Assembly (NCBI RefSeq): GCF_018294505.1
Contig: NC_057814.1
Location: 292,756,604-292,820,603, forward strand
DNA: 64,000 nt
Direction: 5' to 3'
DNA from: Triticum aestivum
Lineage: Eukaryota > Streptophyta > Magnoliopsida > Poales > Poaceae
Shown: positions 1 through 11,197 of the stretch, piece after piece
Position numbering within the stretch: position 1 is the stretch's first letter
Layout of the letters: every line of letters starts with the position of its first letter
Program-made: the position numbers and the translations under genes
Notes under the pieces: model-generated
Database searches by the model: none
Told to the model about the DNA's origin: nothing
The model's input: only the letters and a program-made list of their open reading frames with translations

Positions 1-2836
1 CAGGCTTCTTAGCTCGCAACAAATCACTCAAATCTGCATTCTTTTGATACTCCTGCAATTCTACTACTGCCATTTGTGCATCGGCGATCTTTGAGCCCTT
101 CTGGAAGCACTCTTCTGCCTTCTTCCGATTGCCAGAGATAGTCATCACTCCTCTAGGACCAGGCATCTTCAATTTGAGGTACACGTAACATGGTCGAGCC
201 ATAAAACGTGCATAAGCTGGCCTGCCCAGTATAGCATGATAAGCACTCTGGAAATCCATGACTTCAAACGTCAACTTTTCTTTGCGGTAATTCTTGGAAT
301 CACCGAAAACCACATCAAGGGCGATCTGGCCAAGTGACTCAGCCTTCTTGCCAGGAATAACCCCATGGAAACTCATATTGCTCTCACTGAGTCTGGATAT
401 CGGAATGCCCATTCCCTTCAAGGTCTCTGCATACAATATATTCAAGCCACTGCCACCATCCATCAGAACCTTAGTCAACCGAGTGCCTTCGACAACTGGG
501 TCGACCACCAACGCTTGCCTCCCAGGGGTGGCTATGTGCGCTGTGTGATTGGACTGGTCGAACGTAATGGCAGTCTGAGACCACTTCAAATAATTGGGTG
601 TCGCCGGAGCGACCATGTTTACATCTCTGTTGATGAGTTTCAGTCGACTTTTGCTCTCAACATTAGCAAAAATCATTAAAGTGGAATTGACGTGGGGGTA
701 ACCATCATCATCTTCCTCTTTATCCTCAACTTTGTCCGACTCTTTTTCCTTTTCTTTGGGTTGTTTCTCTCGAAACTGCTGGATTAGGAGCCGACACTGT
801 CGAGTGGTATGCTTCGGGTAAATGAGATTACCCTCTTCATCTTTTTTGGTGTGAATGTGGCATGGCAAATCCAACACATCATTTCTGTCTTGATCTTTTA
901 TTTTCTTGGGGTTCCACGGTCCTTTGGGATTCCCCTTGAACTTTCCTTGAGTCACGGCTAAGGCTTCTCCAGGAGCAGCTGGCTCGGCTTTGCGCTTCTG
1001 CTTCCGACTGGAGTTCCCTCCTCCGGTTTCGTGGGTGACTGTTTTGTGCTTGCCACTCCGGAGCCGATCCTCCTCTTCACCATTGGCATACTTGGTGGCA
1101 ATCTCCATCAGTCGACTCAGAGACATATCTCCGGTTCGACCGAACTTCAGATTCAACTCTCGATACTTGACACCTTCCTAGAAGGCACAAACTGCTTGGT
1201 GATCTGACACATTTTCCACCGTGTGGTGCAACGTGATCCATCTCTGGATATAATCCCTCAAGGTTTCATTTGGCTTATGCACACAAGATTGTAGCTCTGT
1301 TAGCCCTGCTGGTCGTTTACATGTACCTTCAAATGTTCTAACAAACACTCGGGCAAGTTCTTCCCAACTATAAATACTGCCGGGTGCTAACTGATTCAAC
1401 CACGCTCTAGCCGAGCCCTCCAACATCAGAGGAAGGTGCTTCATGGCCACTTCATCATTGCCACCACCAATCTGCACAGCCACTCGGTAGTCCTCTAACC
1501 AAGTGGCAGGCTTGGACTCACCAGTGAACTTGCTGACTCCAGTCGCCAACCAGAAGTTGGGAGGAATCACTGTTGCTCTGATGGCTCTGCTGAAACACTC
1601 AGGACCTGAAACATGCACTCTGCTGTCCGTCGGATAATCTCTATCGTGGCCATCTCTGTGTGCCCTGTTCCTGTCAACCAGACCTTGAACGAGAATGGAT
1701 CTCGCGTCAAAGCCCGGCTCCCGGGGGTCGACTGGAATCCTTCGCCCACCACTGTGAGGGCGTCTGTCATCGTGTTGCCGAGGTGCGTATGACCCACTCC
1801 TTGGGGGAGGTGTGGGTACTCGACGTCGATCATACTGCTCACGGTTTCTATACTGATCCTGTCGGTCTCCACGTCCCTCACGCCTTGGAGGCGATCTTGG
1901 GCTGTGAGCCGACTGAACTGTGTCTGCCATTACAGATCTACTATGAATCCTGTTCCGAGACTGTGACACTGCTGTGTTCTGCTCCCCCGCCACCCGGAGC
2001 AAAGCTCGGATCTACATCAAACCTCTACCAGCCTCCGACTGGGAAGGCTGAATCGACTCTGCTATTCGGGCGGCAGCTGTGAGATTCTGGATCGGAGTTC
2101 GATATACCTGAGTCGGAGGCGGAAAAAGTTGTCGTCGACTGGACTCAGGAACCCGCTGCCGAGCACGCTCATCGAGGGCGTGCTGGAGGTTCTCCAGTCG
2201 AGTGCGTTCAGCCAAGTTGGCCAAGCGCGCCTCCTCCAAGGCCCGGGCCTCGGGGGTTTCTCCAACGATTGGAGTGTGAAGTGCATCCATATTACGGCGG
2301 CGAAGCTCTTCCCTCTGCTGCAAAGAGAGGGGCTCGGGGCGGTACTCCTCGTGGACACGCGACAGATCGCCTCCGCCGTCACCACCATCGTCGCGGGGGA
2401 AGCCAGGTGGACTACGTTGTCCATTGACCATCAAGACTTCCGCCACGGGGTCACTGCTGTCGCACTCAGATGCAGTCTCGACGGAGCCAGTCGAACAGGC
2501 CGTAGAGAGTTTTGTCGGGCTCGATTGCCGCGACTTGGGGGTGATCGACTGGCGAGCCACCGCGTGCCTCACCCACCGCTGGAGCCTCGACCGACCGGAA
2601 TGCTTGCGCCGGCGGGCAGCAGGGAGTGAAGACGCCACAGGAGCTGACCGATACTGGGTCGACGGCAGCCGAAGGAGGACGCCGCGGACGCACGCGCGAA
2701 AGTGCGTTGCCCCGCGGACGGGGAGCGCCTCGACGTCGAGTGGAGCCTCTTGGAGCCAAGTGGAGTCATCGGCGACGAACACGAGCGCGCCGAGACGGAT
2801 CTCGCGGCCCTCGGCCAATCCTCCGCCTGAAACCAT
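1..2836 (-). pseudogene. Gypsy gag-protease polyprotein, broken and partial
   Basis: One minus-strand frame runs from the ATG at 2836 to the window edge and is interrupted by stops at 2012-2014 and 1178-1180. The N-terminal part is Arg- and Pro-rich. The retrotransposon gag capsid domain lies around 1560-1100, recognisable by TWLEDYRVAV, the SARAWLNQL core and ETLRDYIQRW. A degenerate Cys/His cluster (CHIHTKK...RQCRLL) follows near 840-770. The aspartic protease motif VLMDGGSGLNILYA is near 470-430. The 1178 stop is a simple nonsense change. The 2012 stop may instead reflect a local indel, because another frame also reads naturally there. Gag would form the capsid-like particle and the protease would cut the polyprotein. 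This copy cannot make an intact product. Confidence 0.85.
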
Positions 2837-2891
2837 GCTGATGGGGATCGGAAAAATTGCAACTTCTCCAACAAGTCGCTAAGACACCTGC

Positions 2892-2908
2892 CCCACGGTG
2901 GGCGCCAA
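2892..2908 (-). other. Primer binding site of the Gypsy element
   Basis: On the minus strand TGGCGCCCACCGTGGGG begins two bases after the LTR end. This is the position and TGGC start expected of a tRNA primer site. The matching tRNA was not identified. Confidence 0.7.
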
Positions 2909-2909
2909 C

Positions 2910-3456
2910 TGTCGTGGTTCTAAGTCTGACAGTAGAATAGGGGGTAGGGATGTAGAGGCAAGATCCTAGCTATGGAGAAGTTGTACGCACGAGTTTTACG
3001 AGTTCAGGCCCTTCTCGGAGGAAGTAACAGCCCTACGTCTCAGTGCCCAGAGGCGGTCGACTAGATTATATGCGTGTGTGTTACAGGGGGTGCGAACCCT
3101 TGTGCCAGTGGAGGAGAGTGGCTTATATAGAGTGCGCCAGAACCCCGGCCAGCCCACGTTACAAGGAGTTCAATGTTCATCAAGAAGGAGCGTTACAGGT
3201 AACGTCCGTAATAAAGTGTTATAAATGGCTATTAAGTCTAGGAGTTAATGCCCGACCGTTGCTGTGTAGAGTGGCTTTAGGTCTTCTGTCCGTCGAGTGT
3301 TCCTTGTTACGGTCAAGTGACCTTGATTCCTCCAAGTGGAAATGTTTCTGGTCGAGTGGATGATGGTACCCCTCGAATGCTTCTGGCTTTAGAGTGATGT
3401 CCTTGGGGGGGGTATTTAGGTCAGGCCTGTGACCCTACCGTAGGTACATGTCCTCA
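2910..3456 (-). repeat. LTR of the Gypsy element (5' LTR in its own orientation)
   Basis: A 547-bp segment with TG...CA ends on the + strand (TGTCGTGG ... GTCCTCA), directly followed on the element's strand by the primer binding site. A TATA-like stretch (TATATAAG on the minus strand, about 3122-3130) could serve as the core promoter. The outer boundary at 3456 is set from the CA end next to the poly-C tract, and a shift of a few bases is possible. Confidence 0.75.
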
Positions 3457-3464
3457 TCCCCCCC

Positions 3465-5219
3465 CCCCCAGTCAGACTAGACAACAATGATTTTGCTATC
3501 GAATTTTCTTTCAACGAGTGCTTGGAAGTTTTGAAACACTTGAAAAACATCAGATCGTTTCTTGAGAAGATAGATCCATGAGAACTTGCTATAGTCATCA
3601 GTGAAGCTTACGTAATATGTGTGTCTACCAATCGAACTAGGATCAGGGCCCCAAACATCTGAAAAAATTAATTGCAAAGGTTGAGTAGAAACACTAGTAG
3701 AAACATGATAAGGCAACTGATGACTTTTTGCTCTTTGGCATGAATCACAAATAGTTTCAACATGACGCTCACCAACAAATGGGAGCTTATTCTTCCTAAG
3801 CAAACGTTCAACTAAAGAAAAAGAAGCATGTCCTAGACGATCGTGCCATCGTGTTGAGGAAAGCTTGACAACACCATATGCTTGTTTATTATGTGTTCTA
3901 AACTTCGAAAGCAACGGGTATAGTCCTCGAACACATCTACCTCGATATAGGATTTTCCTCGTGGCCTGATCCTTAATCAAGAAGAAAAAAGGATGAAACT
4001 CAATGAAGAAATGTTTGTCAAGTGCAATTCTATGAACGGGAAGGAGGTTTTTGTTGGCACTAGGAACATGCAAAATCTTCCTAAGATGAATTTTACGATG
4101 AGGGGTATGTATAACTGAATGACCAATGTGACTGATTCTCATACCTGCACCATCGGCGGTGTGAATCTGATCCTTGCCATGGCACTTCTCACGGAGGGTC
4201 ACCTTTTCGAGCTCACCGGTGAGATGATTTGTGGCACCGCTTTCAAGGTACCAGTTGGTGTCGACGCCGTAGGAGCCCTTAGCCACCGCAGCGACCTTTT
4301 CATGATCATGAGAATCGTCCTCGTCTTCATCATAGCGGTACCAGCAATCTTTGGCAGTGTGACCCAGCTTGCCACAAATCTAACAGCGCGGGGTGTCCGG
4401 GCGGGTCCTGCCAGAGCCGACGCCACGGCGACCCCTGTTGCCAAAACGCCCGCCACCGCCGCTGGTCCTAGTGCCACCTGACCTCCCCTTGTCACGGGAA
4501 GGACCTCGGTAGCGAGAGCCGCCGCCACGACCGCAGGTGGCGACGTTTGCGGAGGACTTGAAGACCCCGTTGCCCGAGTCGTGGAACTGCGCCATGCGCT
4601 GGTTGAAGTAGCTTAGCATGGAGAAGATCTCATCGAGGGAGGCGGGGGTGACACGGGCGTCGAGGCCCGAGACGAGGAGCTGGTACACCAGATCCAGCCC
4701 GTGAAGGATGTACGAGATGAGTTCGTCATCCTGGATCGGTTTGCCGGCCGCGGCCAGCTCGTCCGCGAGGCCGCGCATGGAGGCGACGTAGGCGGCGGTG
4801 GACTGGTTGCCCTTCTGCACATTGATGAGCGAGGTATGAATGTTGTTGACGCGGCTCGGCGACTGCGACAAGTACATGTCCGCCAGCGTCGTCCAGAGCG
4901 CCTACGCCGTGGTGACCGTGGTCACCGTGACGAGCACCTCCTTAGAGAGGTTGCTCAGCAGGTAGCCGAGCACCTGTTGATCCTCCTGGGCCCAGATAGG
5001 GTGGAGAGGGTTGGGCTCGAAGGTCTCCTTGTCGTCCTTGTCCTTGGCGGCGAGGAGCTTGGCCGGCTCCGGGGAAGTGCCATCGACATAGCTGAAGACA
5101 CCGGCGCCACGCAACTGCGGCGTGATCTATGTGCGCCATAGCACATAGTTCGTGCGGGAGAGTTTCTCAATGACCTGCCCACTGAGGCTAGGGTGAGAAA
5201 CGCCGGAGGAGGAAGACAT
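3465..5219 (-). pseudogene. Copia gag-protease-integrase, with premature stops
   Basis: The frame starts at the ATG at 5219 (MSSSSGVSHPSLSG) and stays in register to about 3465. The gag part has the usual Copia N-terminus (KLSRTNYVLW, later VLGYLLSNLS and ADMYLSQSPSRV) and a Gly/Arg-rich C-terminus. The CCHC zinc knuckle around 4385-4340 has its second position converted to a stop. The protease motif is WYLESGATNHLTG, with Glu where the family normally has Asp. A GAG-pre-integrase HHCC region follows (WHDRLGHASF...CDSCQRAKSH), then the start of the integrase core (FSDVWGP, FTDDYSKFSWIYLL). At least four in-frame TAG codons, near 5129, 4904, 4380 and 3479, would each fit a single CAG-to-TAG-type change. 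The coding capacity is lost. Confidence 0.85.
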
Positions 5220-5280
5220 GGCTTAGGCATGATTGGAATTAAGAGAAGCTAGATGAAAAATAGGATGGCTCTGATTACCA

Positions 5281-5520
5281 TGTGCGAGATGCGAAAACGT
5301 CTTAGCCTCGGTACGAGGAGACGTGTTGCATGTTATAAGCATGGGCGCAATCTCCCTGAAGCGCATACAAGTCGGGGGTTGAGATATTACTGGAGACTTG
5401 GAGAAGAAGAGATAGAATAGGTTACATTGGATAGATATTGAACTAACTACCTAGCTTATCTCTACCAATATCTTGGGACTCCTGGTGCGGCTCTTACGTA
5501 ACGTGACAGGTTGCTTAACA
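5281..5520 (-). repeat. Copia LTR, 240 bp
   Basis: The ends are TGTGCGAG ... GCTTAACA, so TGT/ACA. The minus-strand sequence next to it (5280-5267) reads TGGTAATCAGAGCC, an initiator-tRNA-Met-type primer site with one extra A relative to the usual TGGTATCAGAGC. This fixes the inner LTR boundary at 5281. Confidence 0.75.
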
Positions 5521-7650
5521 ATTGGTTGCATCACGTATTGAAAAATAGCATCGGTCGTTATCTACATGCCTAATTAGTGAGGAGGCGTTAGCACCATGCA
5601 TGCAACCTTTTAACCCCGCGTACACACCTATGAAGAAAAAGTACCACTTGCATGGGATACAGCTACACGCACCCAAAATGGCCTAATTAACTCAGCATTA
5701 ATTGCATGAGTGTTTGTTTTGTAAGAAAAATACTCGCTTTTTCAAAAGGTAATCATGAATTTCCGACCAAAAAATCGCATTATAGAAAATTGTCCAGAAT
5801 TTCAAAAAATGGTCCTGTTTACAAAATTTAATCACAAATTCTAAAAATGTTCATGTTTTAAAATAATTTTGGAATTTTAATAAATGTTCCCTTCTCCAAA
5901 ATTGTTGACAGGTTCAAAAAAGTGTTCGGTATTTCAAAGTATGTTCTTGTTTAAAAAAACCAGCAATTTAAATTTTGATTGCGTTTTAAAAAAATCAAAA
6001 ACTTTTGAAATAAAAAGGACGACCCAAAAACCGGTTCGCTACCGTTGTTGGCTACATTAAACCAGTCATTACAGTGGGCAGTTTCTACAGTACCTGGTGC
6101 TAATGTTCTTCGACTGCCAGTGTGTCATTCACTGCAGGTTACTATGTTCAATTTTGTTCATGCGTCAGGTCATGATTGGACCTCTCCGGTTTGAGACATG
6201 TACCCTGCACGACCCCACGAAAACACAAAGGCCATGTCCACCCCCACCTGGGCCCATACGGCAGCGGCCTCACCACTCAAGGAGTGCCCCCTCGCAGGCT
6301 AATCGTCAAAAGCGAGTAACATCTGCTAGGGTTTTCTCGTGCCGTCGTCGTCGTCACCATCTGAGAAATTTAGGTCCCTTGCCTCTAGCTGCCATCTTGG
6401 CGTTGGAAGGTGGGGGAACCTCGGATCTTCAAAATATTTATGTTCTCCGTCAACGTCTAGTGATCATCATAGTTTTGCGAGAATAAATTTTCTCTCGGCC
6501 TTTTGGCGGTGCCATGAGGTTTGAGAGTTTTCTGTTCTTGCAGATCCGATTATTCGGATCTGATGAGTTTATGTTGTTGTGTCAAGATTTTTTTGTTTGT
6601 CTGATTCTTTGTGGTGGTGAAATCTTGCATCGACACCATGGTGAAGATATAGTGATTCGATGGCCTGCATTTTTAGGGGATCATCCCCGGCCCAAGTACG
6701 TTCATCGATCAAGGCTTTTCATCTTTTTGGATGGGCGATTCAAGGTGCTTTCAAAAACAATTATTGGGAATGTTCATGCGGGTGAAAAAATGACAACACC
6801 GTTACTCTAGTCCAACTGCGGCTTCTTTACCAAAGTCTTTGGAGTATTTCTTCGAGCAGAGATTGATACCGCAAAGAAGGTAATTTCAAGAGATTTCATT
6901 GTAATTCTTAGTCATAGGAGTTACTTTGTATTTTGTTGGATCTTAGGTTCAAATCAGTGTATATCTAATTGTTATGAGTATGAATAAAGTTAAGAGTGTT
7001 TCTAAAAACAAAAACGAACCAACTAGATAGTCGTTCACACCATGCGCAAGCTCATTTATCTCGATAAAAAGCACTGGCTCACGAATGGGACCTAAATGAC
7101 AGCTACAGCGATGCCCGCGATAGTCTGAGCGCTCGCCCAGGCAGCGGGGCATAAACTTGAAGGAGACACACGCCTTAATCCTTTTCTATTCTGAAAATGC
7201 ATGAAAACTGAAGTGCACCTTCTAAATCGTAACAGAGGAAGTACCAAGATAAAATTCAAATTTAATACATGTTTTGCAACCTAATTTTTATTCGTTTACT
7301 ATGATCATTAATACACCACATGCATGCAGGAAAACCGAATCTGAATGGAGAAAGTAGACGAGTGCCATTATGACTGCATGCATGCAAGTATTAAACAAAT
7401 TACTAGTATGAGGAGACATCATTAATTTTTGTCTCGATTACTGTTGATGACCTTTTATAGATGCAAAATATATATTTCATAGTGGCCTCGTATAAGTAAA
7501 TGATGGGAGTAGCATGATTGATTTGATCTAGCGTGTGATCGTCTTGTACACGGGGATGATTGCAACTACATGGTTGGCAACTGTTGTTCTTTATCCTTAC
7601 AATTGATGAATGGGTGAAAAGTTTTTCCTAAAAAAATGGATCCTGCTGGC
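5521..7650. other. Gene-free stretch with low-complexity and unassigned repeat-like sequence
   Basis: 5740-6020 is AT-rich with recurring short TTCAAAAA/TGTTC words, as seen in decayed grass transposons. 6300-7010 looks like an untranslated retroposon leader or tail: it has a CTAGGGTTTTCTCG start, T-rich middle sequence and AATAAAGTTAAGAGTGTTTCTAAAAAC near its end. It has no ORF with recognisable domains and no identified target duplication. I see no gene. Confidence 0.4.
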
Positions 7651-7651
7651 A

Positions 7652-7780
7652 GCCCCTTTGATGTCCGAACATGCCCAAGCATATGAAGGAAAAATGAGCT
7701 TCGACCTTGGAGGCGACCTTAATCATTTGTTTAATCCATCTACATGTATTATAGCCCGTAGCAACGCACGAGCTATACTA
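7652..7780 (+). repeat. Dispersed repeat, copy 1
   Basis: This copy matches 9500-9640 at roughly four of five positions. It includes a TCCGAACATG core and a CCCGTAGCAACGCACG end. The latter resembles a terminal motif common in grass intergenic repeats. The family is not assigned. Confidence 0.55.
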
Positions 7781-8199
7781 TTTTGCATTCCGTCTATAAT
7801 TAATTTGAATACAAATTTGAATTGCAGCAATGGTAATGCTAAGCGCGTTTGAAACCATTATTGCTTGAGCCGTGCTTCCAGTCTCCCATTGGTACGTGGC
7901 ACCCATGTAACATTATGTTTCTCTGAAATTAACTGATGTGCAGGTGGGACCATTCCAAGAGTAAGACCTACCAATATGAGAGGTTAAATGCAAGAAACGA
8001 GAATGAGGTGAATACACTGACAGTTGTTTCACGCCTTTCTTTGATAGTTCTGTGGTATTATTTTTTCCATTCACTCTTTGTGAAAAAAAACTGTTATTTG
8101 AACTAAAATTCATATCCGCATCTAGCATTATACTTATCATGGTGTAACATTGTGGGGACAAATGCAAAAGTTGTTTCTGTTGTTTCATCATTATGGGGA

Positions 8200-8443
8200 T
8201 GAAATCAATCATACTACTCCCACCATTTAGATGTTAGGCTTGGCTGCGAGGTCTATGGTATTAGGCGCGGACTATCAGCATCCCTACATCAACTGGATAG
8301 GAGTAGCGACAGATGTTGCCTAGACGGTGGCTTCAGACTTACTATTGTATTTCTTTGTAAGGTCTTTTGAGAATAATTAATAAAGTGGACGCATGCATCA
8401 CCCAGATGCAGAGGCCGGGGGTCTTCCTCCTTTTCCAAAAAAA
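8200..8443 (+). mobile_element. 5'-truncated LINE (non-LTR retroposon) tail with 13-bp TSD
   Basis: The 244-bp insert ends in AATAATTAATAAAGTGG..., GATGCAGAGGCCGGGGGTC and a poly-A run. It is flanked by exact copies of ATCATTATGGGGA at 8187-8199 and 8444-8456. The poly-A, the truncation and the long target duplication are typical of LINE-machinery insertion. No coding sequence remains. Confidence 0.8.
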
Positions 8444-8456
8444 ATCATTATGGGGA

Positions 8457-9499
8457 CAAATGCTAAAGTTGTTTCTGTTATTTCATCCATCTCTATCTTT
8501 TCTGAATAATTTTTTTCTTAGCAAACAACAAAGAAGCCCTCTGTACTGAACAAAAAATGTATTGAGTTAAAACCTATATTTGCCAAATACAAATAATTGT
8601 CATCAAATCATGTACGGTGTTTGGATTTTATTTACCCAGAAGATCATCATTGTTGTGCATATACTTCATCATTTATTTCATTAATATTAGCTGCAAATGT
8701 TTGAGATGAATTAAGATTTCTACATATGTATTCCAGTGATGTCTTTTTTTCTTATCATTTTCAGGAAGTAGTTTTCTTCGATGAGGAAGGTATAAGACCT
8801 GCTAAATCCATTGATGCCAAGGATAAATTGCATTGTTTTTTTCTTTTTTCAGGAAGGCAAATTGGTAACACAATAAGTGATAATGTTTTTGCCTACTAAG
8901 ACTTCATCACTATATGTTGTAAAATAGGGAACAATCAGAAAATGTAGTGGTAATTTGCATTGTTGGATAGATAGGTACTATGAGGGTCAGTAGGTATTAC
9001 GAGCGGCATCGGATGAAGGGGCATGAGTCACTAGCAATGAAGGTGCACATGAGAACTATTTTCATAGATTTTGTTAAAGTTATTAAAATGTGTACAAGCG
9101 ATGGTAAGACGGGATGGGACTTTTGAACAAGAATAATGCTAGAGGATGGGCAGATCAAGAGAATGAAAGTGGGGGGAAAGCAAAGGTAGGGAGAAAGATG
9201 ATGCTTTGTCTTCTTGTAAGAGGAGGATGGTTAAGGAGGCCGGACGACTACCGGGGAAGAAAGAAGCGGGATAGAGAGTTGTTATTGCTCATTATATTGA
9301 TGACCTGTTGTTAGACCCTGTGTCGCTGCTCCCGCCAAAGCGTGCTTCTCTTTTGGTGGCAAGAAAAGTCTTAAGGTGGAAGGTTGGGGCCGAACAACAC
9401 TAAGTTCTTTGTTGGCTTACCACTAGCTATCAAAGGTATTTTCGTATGGGCTGGATTTTAGGGAGCTCGTATTATCCAAATGTTGAATTTTGAGGAACC
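8457..9499. other. Gene-free stretch
   Basis: No coding domain or RNA gene is recognisable. Sequence around 9110-9310 is open in one frame for 66 codons, but it lacks any known motif and I treat it as chance. Confidence 0.4.
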
Positions 9500-9640
9500 C
9501 GCTGCGGCCCGTTTGATATCCGAACATGTCCAGATGTATGAAGGAGAAATGATCTTCGACCTTGGAGACACCCTTAATCATTTGTTTGATTCATTTATAT
9601 GCATTATAACCCATAGCAACGCACGGACGTTCTACTAGTA
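9500..9640 (+). repeat. Dispersed repeat, copy 2
   Basis: Diverged copy of 7652-7780 in the same orientation, ending CAACGCACGGACGTTCTACTAGTA. The two copies may be ends of one decayed element spanning about 7.65-9.64 kb, or two separate insertions. Confidence 0.55.
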
Positions 9641-10842
9641 GTTTAATTAATCAAATAGGTCACTTGACTTCCAGGCGGCTAGGGATGTTTTCACATAGAG
9701 ATAGAAGATAGAGAGATGGAGATAGAGAGGGAGTGCGCGTTCGTGTAAGTGAGGGGCATAGGTCGATATGACCTTGTTTAGAAACTAGCATGGGCGAAGA
9801 ATTCACCTATATTTTCAGTTGCATTAGTTGTTTTCTTATTTGTCTCTTCAAATGGTTCACTTGACTTCCATTTTAAATTTCATATATTTCATTTAACTTG
9901 CAGGTTGGAGTTGGTCCCCACGCCAATTGGGGCAACGGGTCATCTAGTGGATATGATGGTAGGCCAAATCGGAGTTTGCACGCAATAGTATGACAAGCTC
10001 GGAGATGCATGTGTTGACACCAAATTTTGGCGTGATAGAAAATACATGTAAGAGGACCTCAAGTGGAAAAGCTTTCAACTTAAAAATCCCGTATCGTCAA
10101 AACAAACAACTTTAATTTTTGTATCATCTCTAATCAAGATCGTATGCAACCTCGAGAGCCGAAACAGTTGATACACAAGTTCCGGACTAGCCCCTAAAGT
10201 TCTGGAATTTACGAAAAGATTGCACGTGGTGCACATACAAAACTAGAATTATAATATTTTTTTACTGATTTACATGCACAAATGCACCCGCAAAATAATC
10301 TTGGATGAATAAAATTCATGAACATGAAAGTCATTCATCTTCTTGACAAGAAGACCAAATTTGCTTTTGTGATCATCTCAATCCAATATCGTATGAGGAC
10401 CTCCATGATCAATACAAATAAGCTATTTTATACATATTAAGCCCGAAAGTTCCGGGTCAGACCAAAAGTTAGTTTTGGTCTACTTAAGTTAAGTAGGTTT
10501 TGATGTTTTGAACGAGATTTAAGACTTTTCTTGTATGAAAGCTCACCCACCTTATATCTGAGAGACGATGACCCACTGAAACAAAAAAGAAAAAGAAAAA
10601 GAAACGACACACACAATCGTCAAATGCATCTATCACAACTACCTTTTCGCTGTCCCTTATTTTTTCTTCCTCCTCGCTCTTTGTGTTCGAGACAGTACTC
10701 TATGAGGCTCTAGGGACAAACAGTCTACCTAGGGTAGCCCATAACAGCCGTACTCACGGGATTTCATCCAAACGTGTGGAGTTTCGGGTTTCAAAAACCT
10801 AGTGGACGTGTGTTGCGTATCACTCTGAGTGAGGCTTCAGAG
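9641..10842. other. Gene-free stretch left of the MULE
   Basis: The stretch is AT-rich, with GA-rich simple sequence at 9700-9740 and unassigned sequence containing repeated 'aagttccgg' words (about 10170-10470). No gene or named element is recognised. Confidence 0.4.
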
Positions 10843-11197
10843 TAAATTGCACAGAAGTACCACAATTGGGGCATTGGAAGCAAATTGGTACCATGTTTGG
10901 TAATTTTTACGTGTCAGTACCAAGTTTGGGGCGAGACGATGCAAAAGAGGCTAAAAGTGCGTTTTATACGTATTGACAGGGAATCTGACCGGTTGGGCCC
11001 GCCCGTCAGGTGCCATGCTGGCCAGTGAGCGTGTGCCCGCGCGCTGACTCGGACGAGCCCCGGGGCGAACAGTTGAGCGGCGACTGGTGCGTTCGAGCCA
11101 GACCCCGACCCGTACTCTGCCCTCTTCCTCCTCCTCCCTCGCCACCGCCTGCCTTCCCGCCCGCCCCGCCGACCGCCACACCACCCCGCCACAGCCA
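10843..11197 (+). repeat. MULE left terminal inverted repeat
   Basis: This is an inverted match to 53423-53780. By hand, the core (about 10910-11065) differs from its partner at about 11 of 155 positions. Similarity decays outward but is still visible at CAGAAGTACCACAATTGG. Inward it continues through the GC-rich leader to a shared CAGCCATGG. In this copy that ATG opens only a five-codon reading frame. The TIR therefore carries promoter and 5' leader for the adjacent gene. Confidence 0.8.

Larger units (their letters stand above)
1..3456 (-). mobile_element. Ty3/Gypsy LTR retrotransposon, 5' part (runs off window)
   Basis: Read on the minus strand the order is LTR (3456-2910), primer binding site, then gag and protease running off the left edge. 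The element is inserted in the integrase region of an older Copia element, whose reading frame stops at the poly-C tract next to the LTR end. Reverse transcriptase, integrase and the second LTR lie outside the window, so the target duplication cannot be checked. The LTR start and the DGGS-type protease suggest a Triticeae Fatima-like family. That name is a recollection, not a search result. Confidence 0.85.
3457..5520 (-). mobile_element. Ty1/Copia retrotransposon remnant with short LTR
   Basis: Minus-strand order is a 240-bp LTR (5520-5281), an initiator-Met-type primer site (5280-5267), gag, protease and the beginning of integrase. The element is cut at 3457-3470 by the Gypsy element. RT, RNase H and the other LTR are not in the window. 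Several in-frame stops show that it is an old copy. Confidence 0.85.

Noticed and set aside
1660..2629. Open frames on + over the Gypsy gag
   Set aside because: They are antisense shadows of the gag frame, which has recognisable gag motifs on the minus strand.
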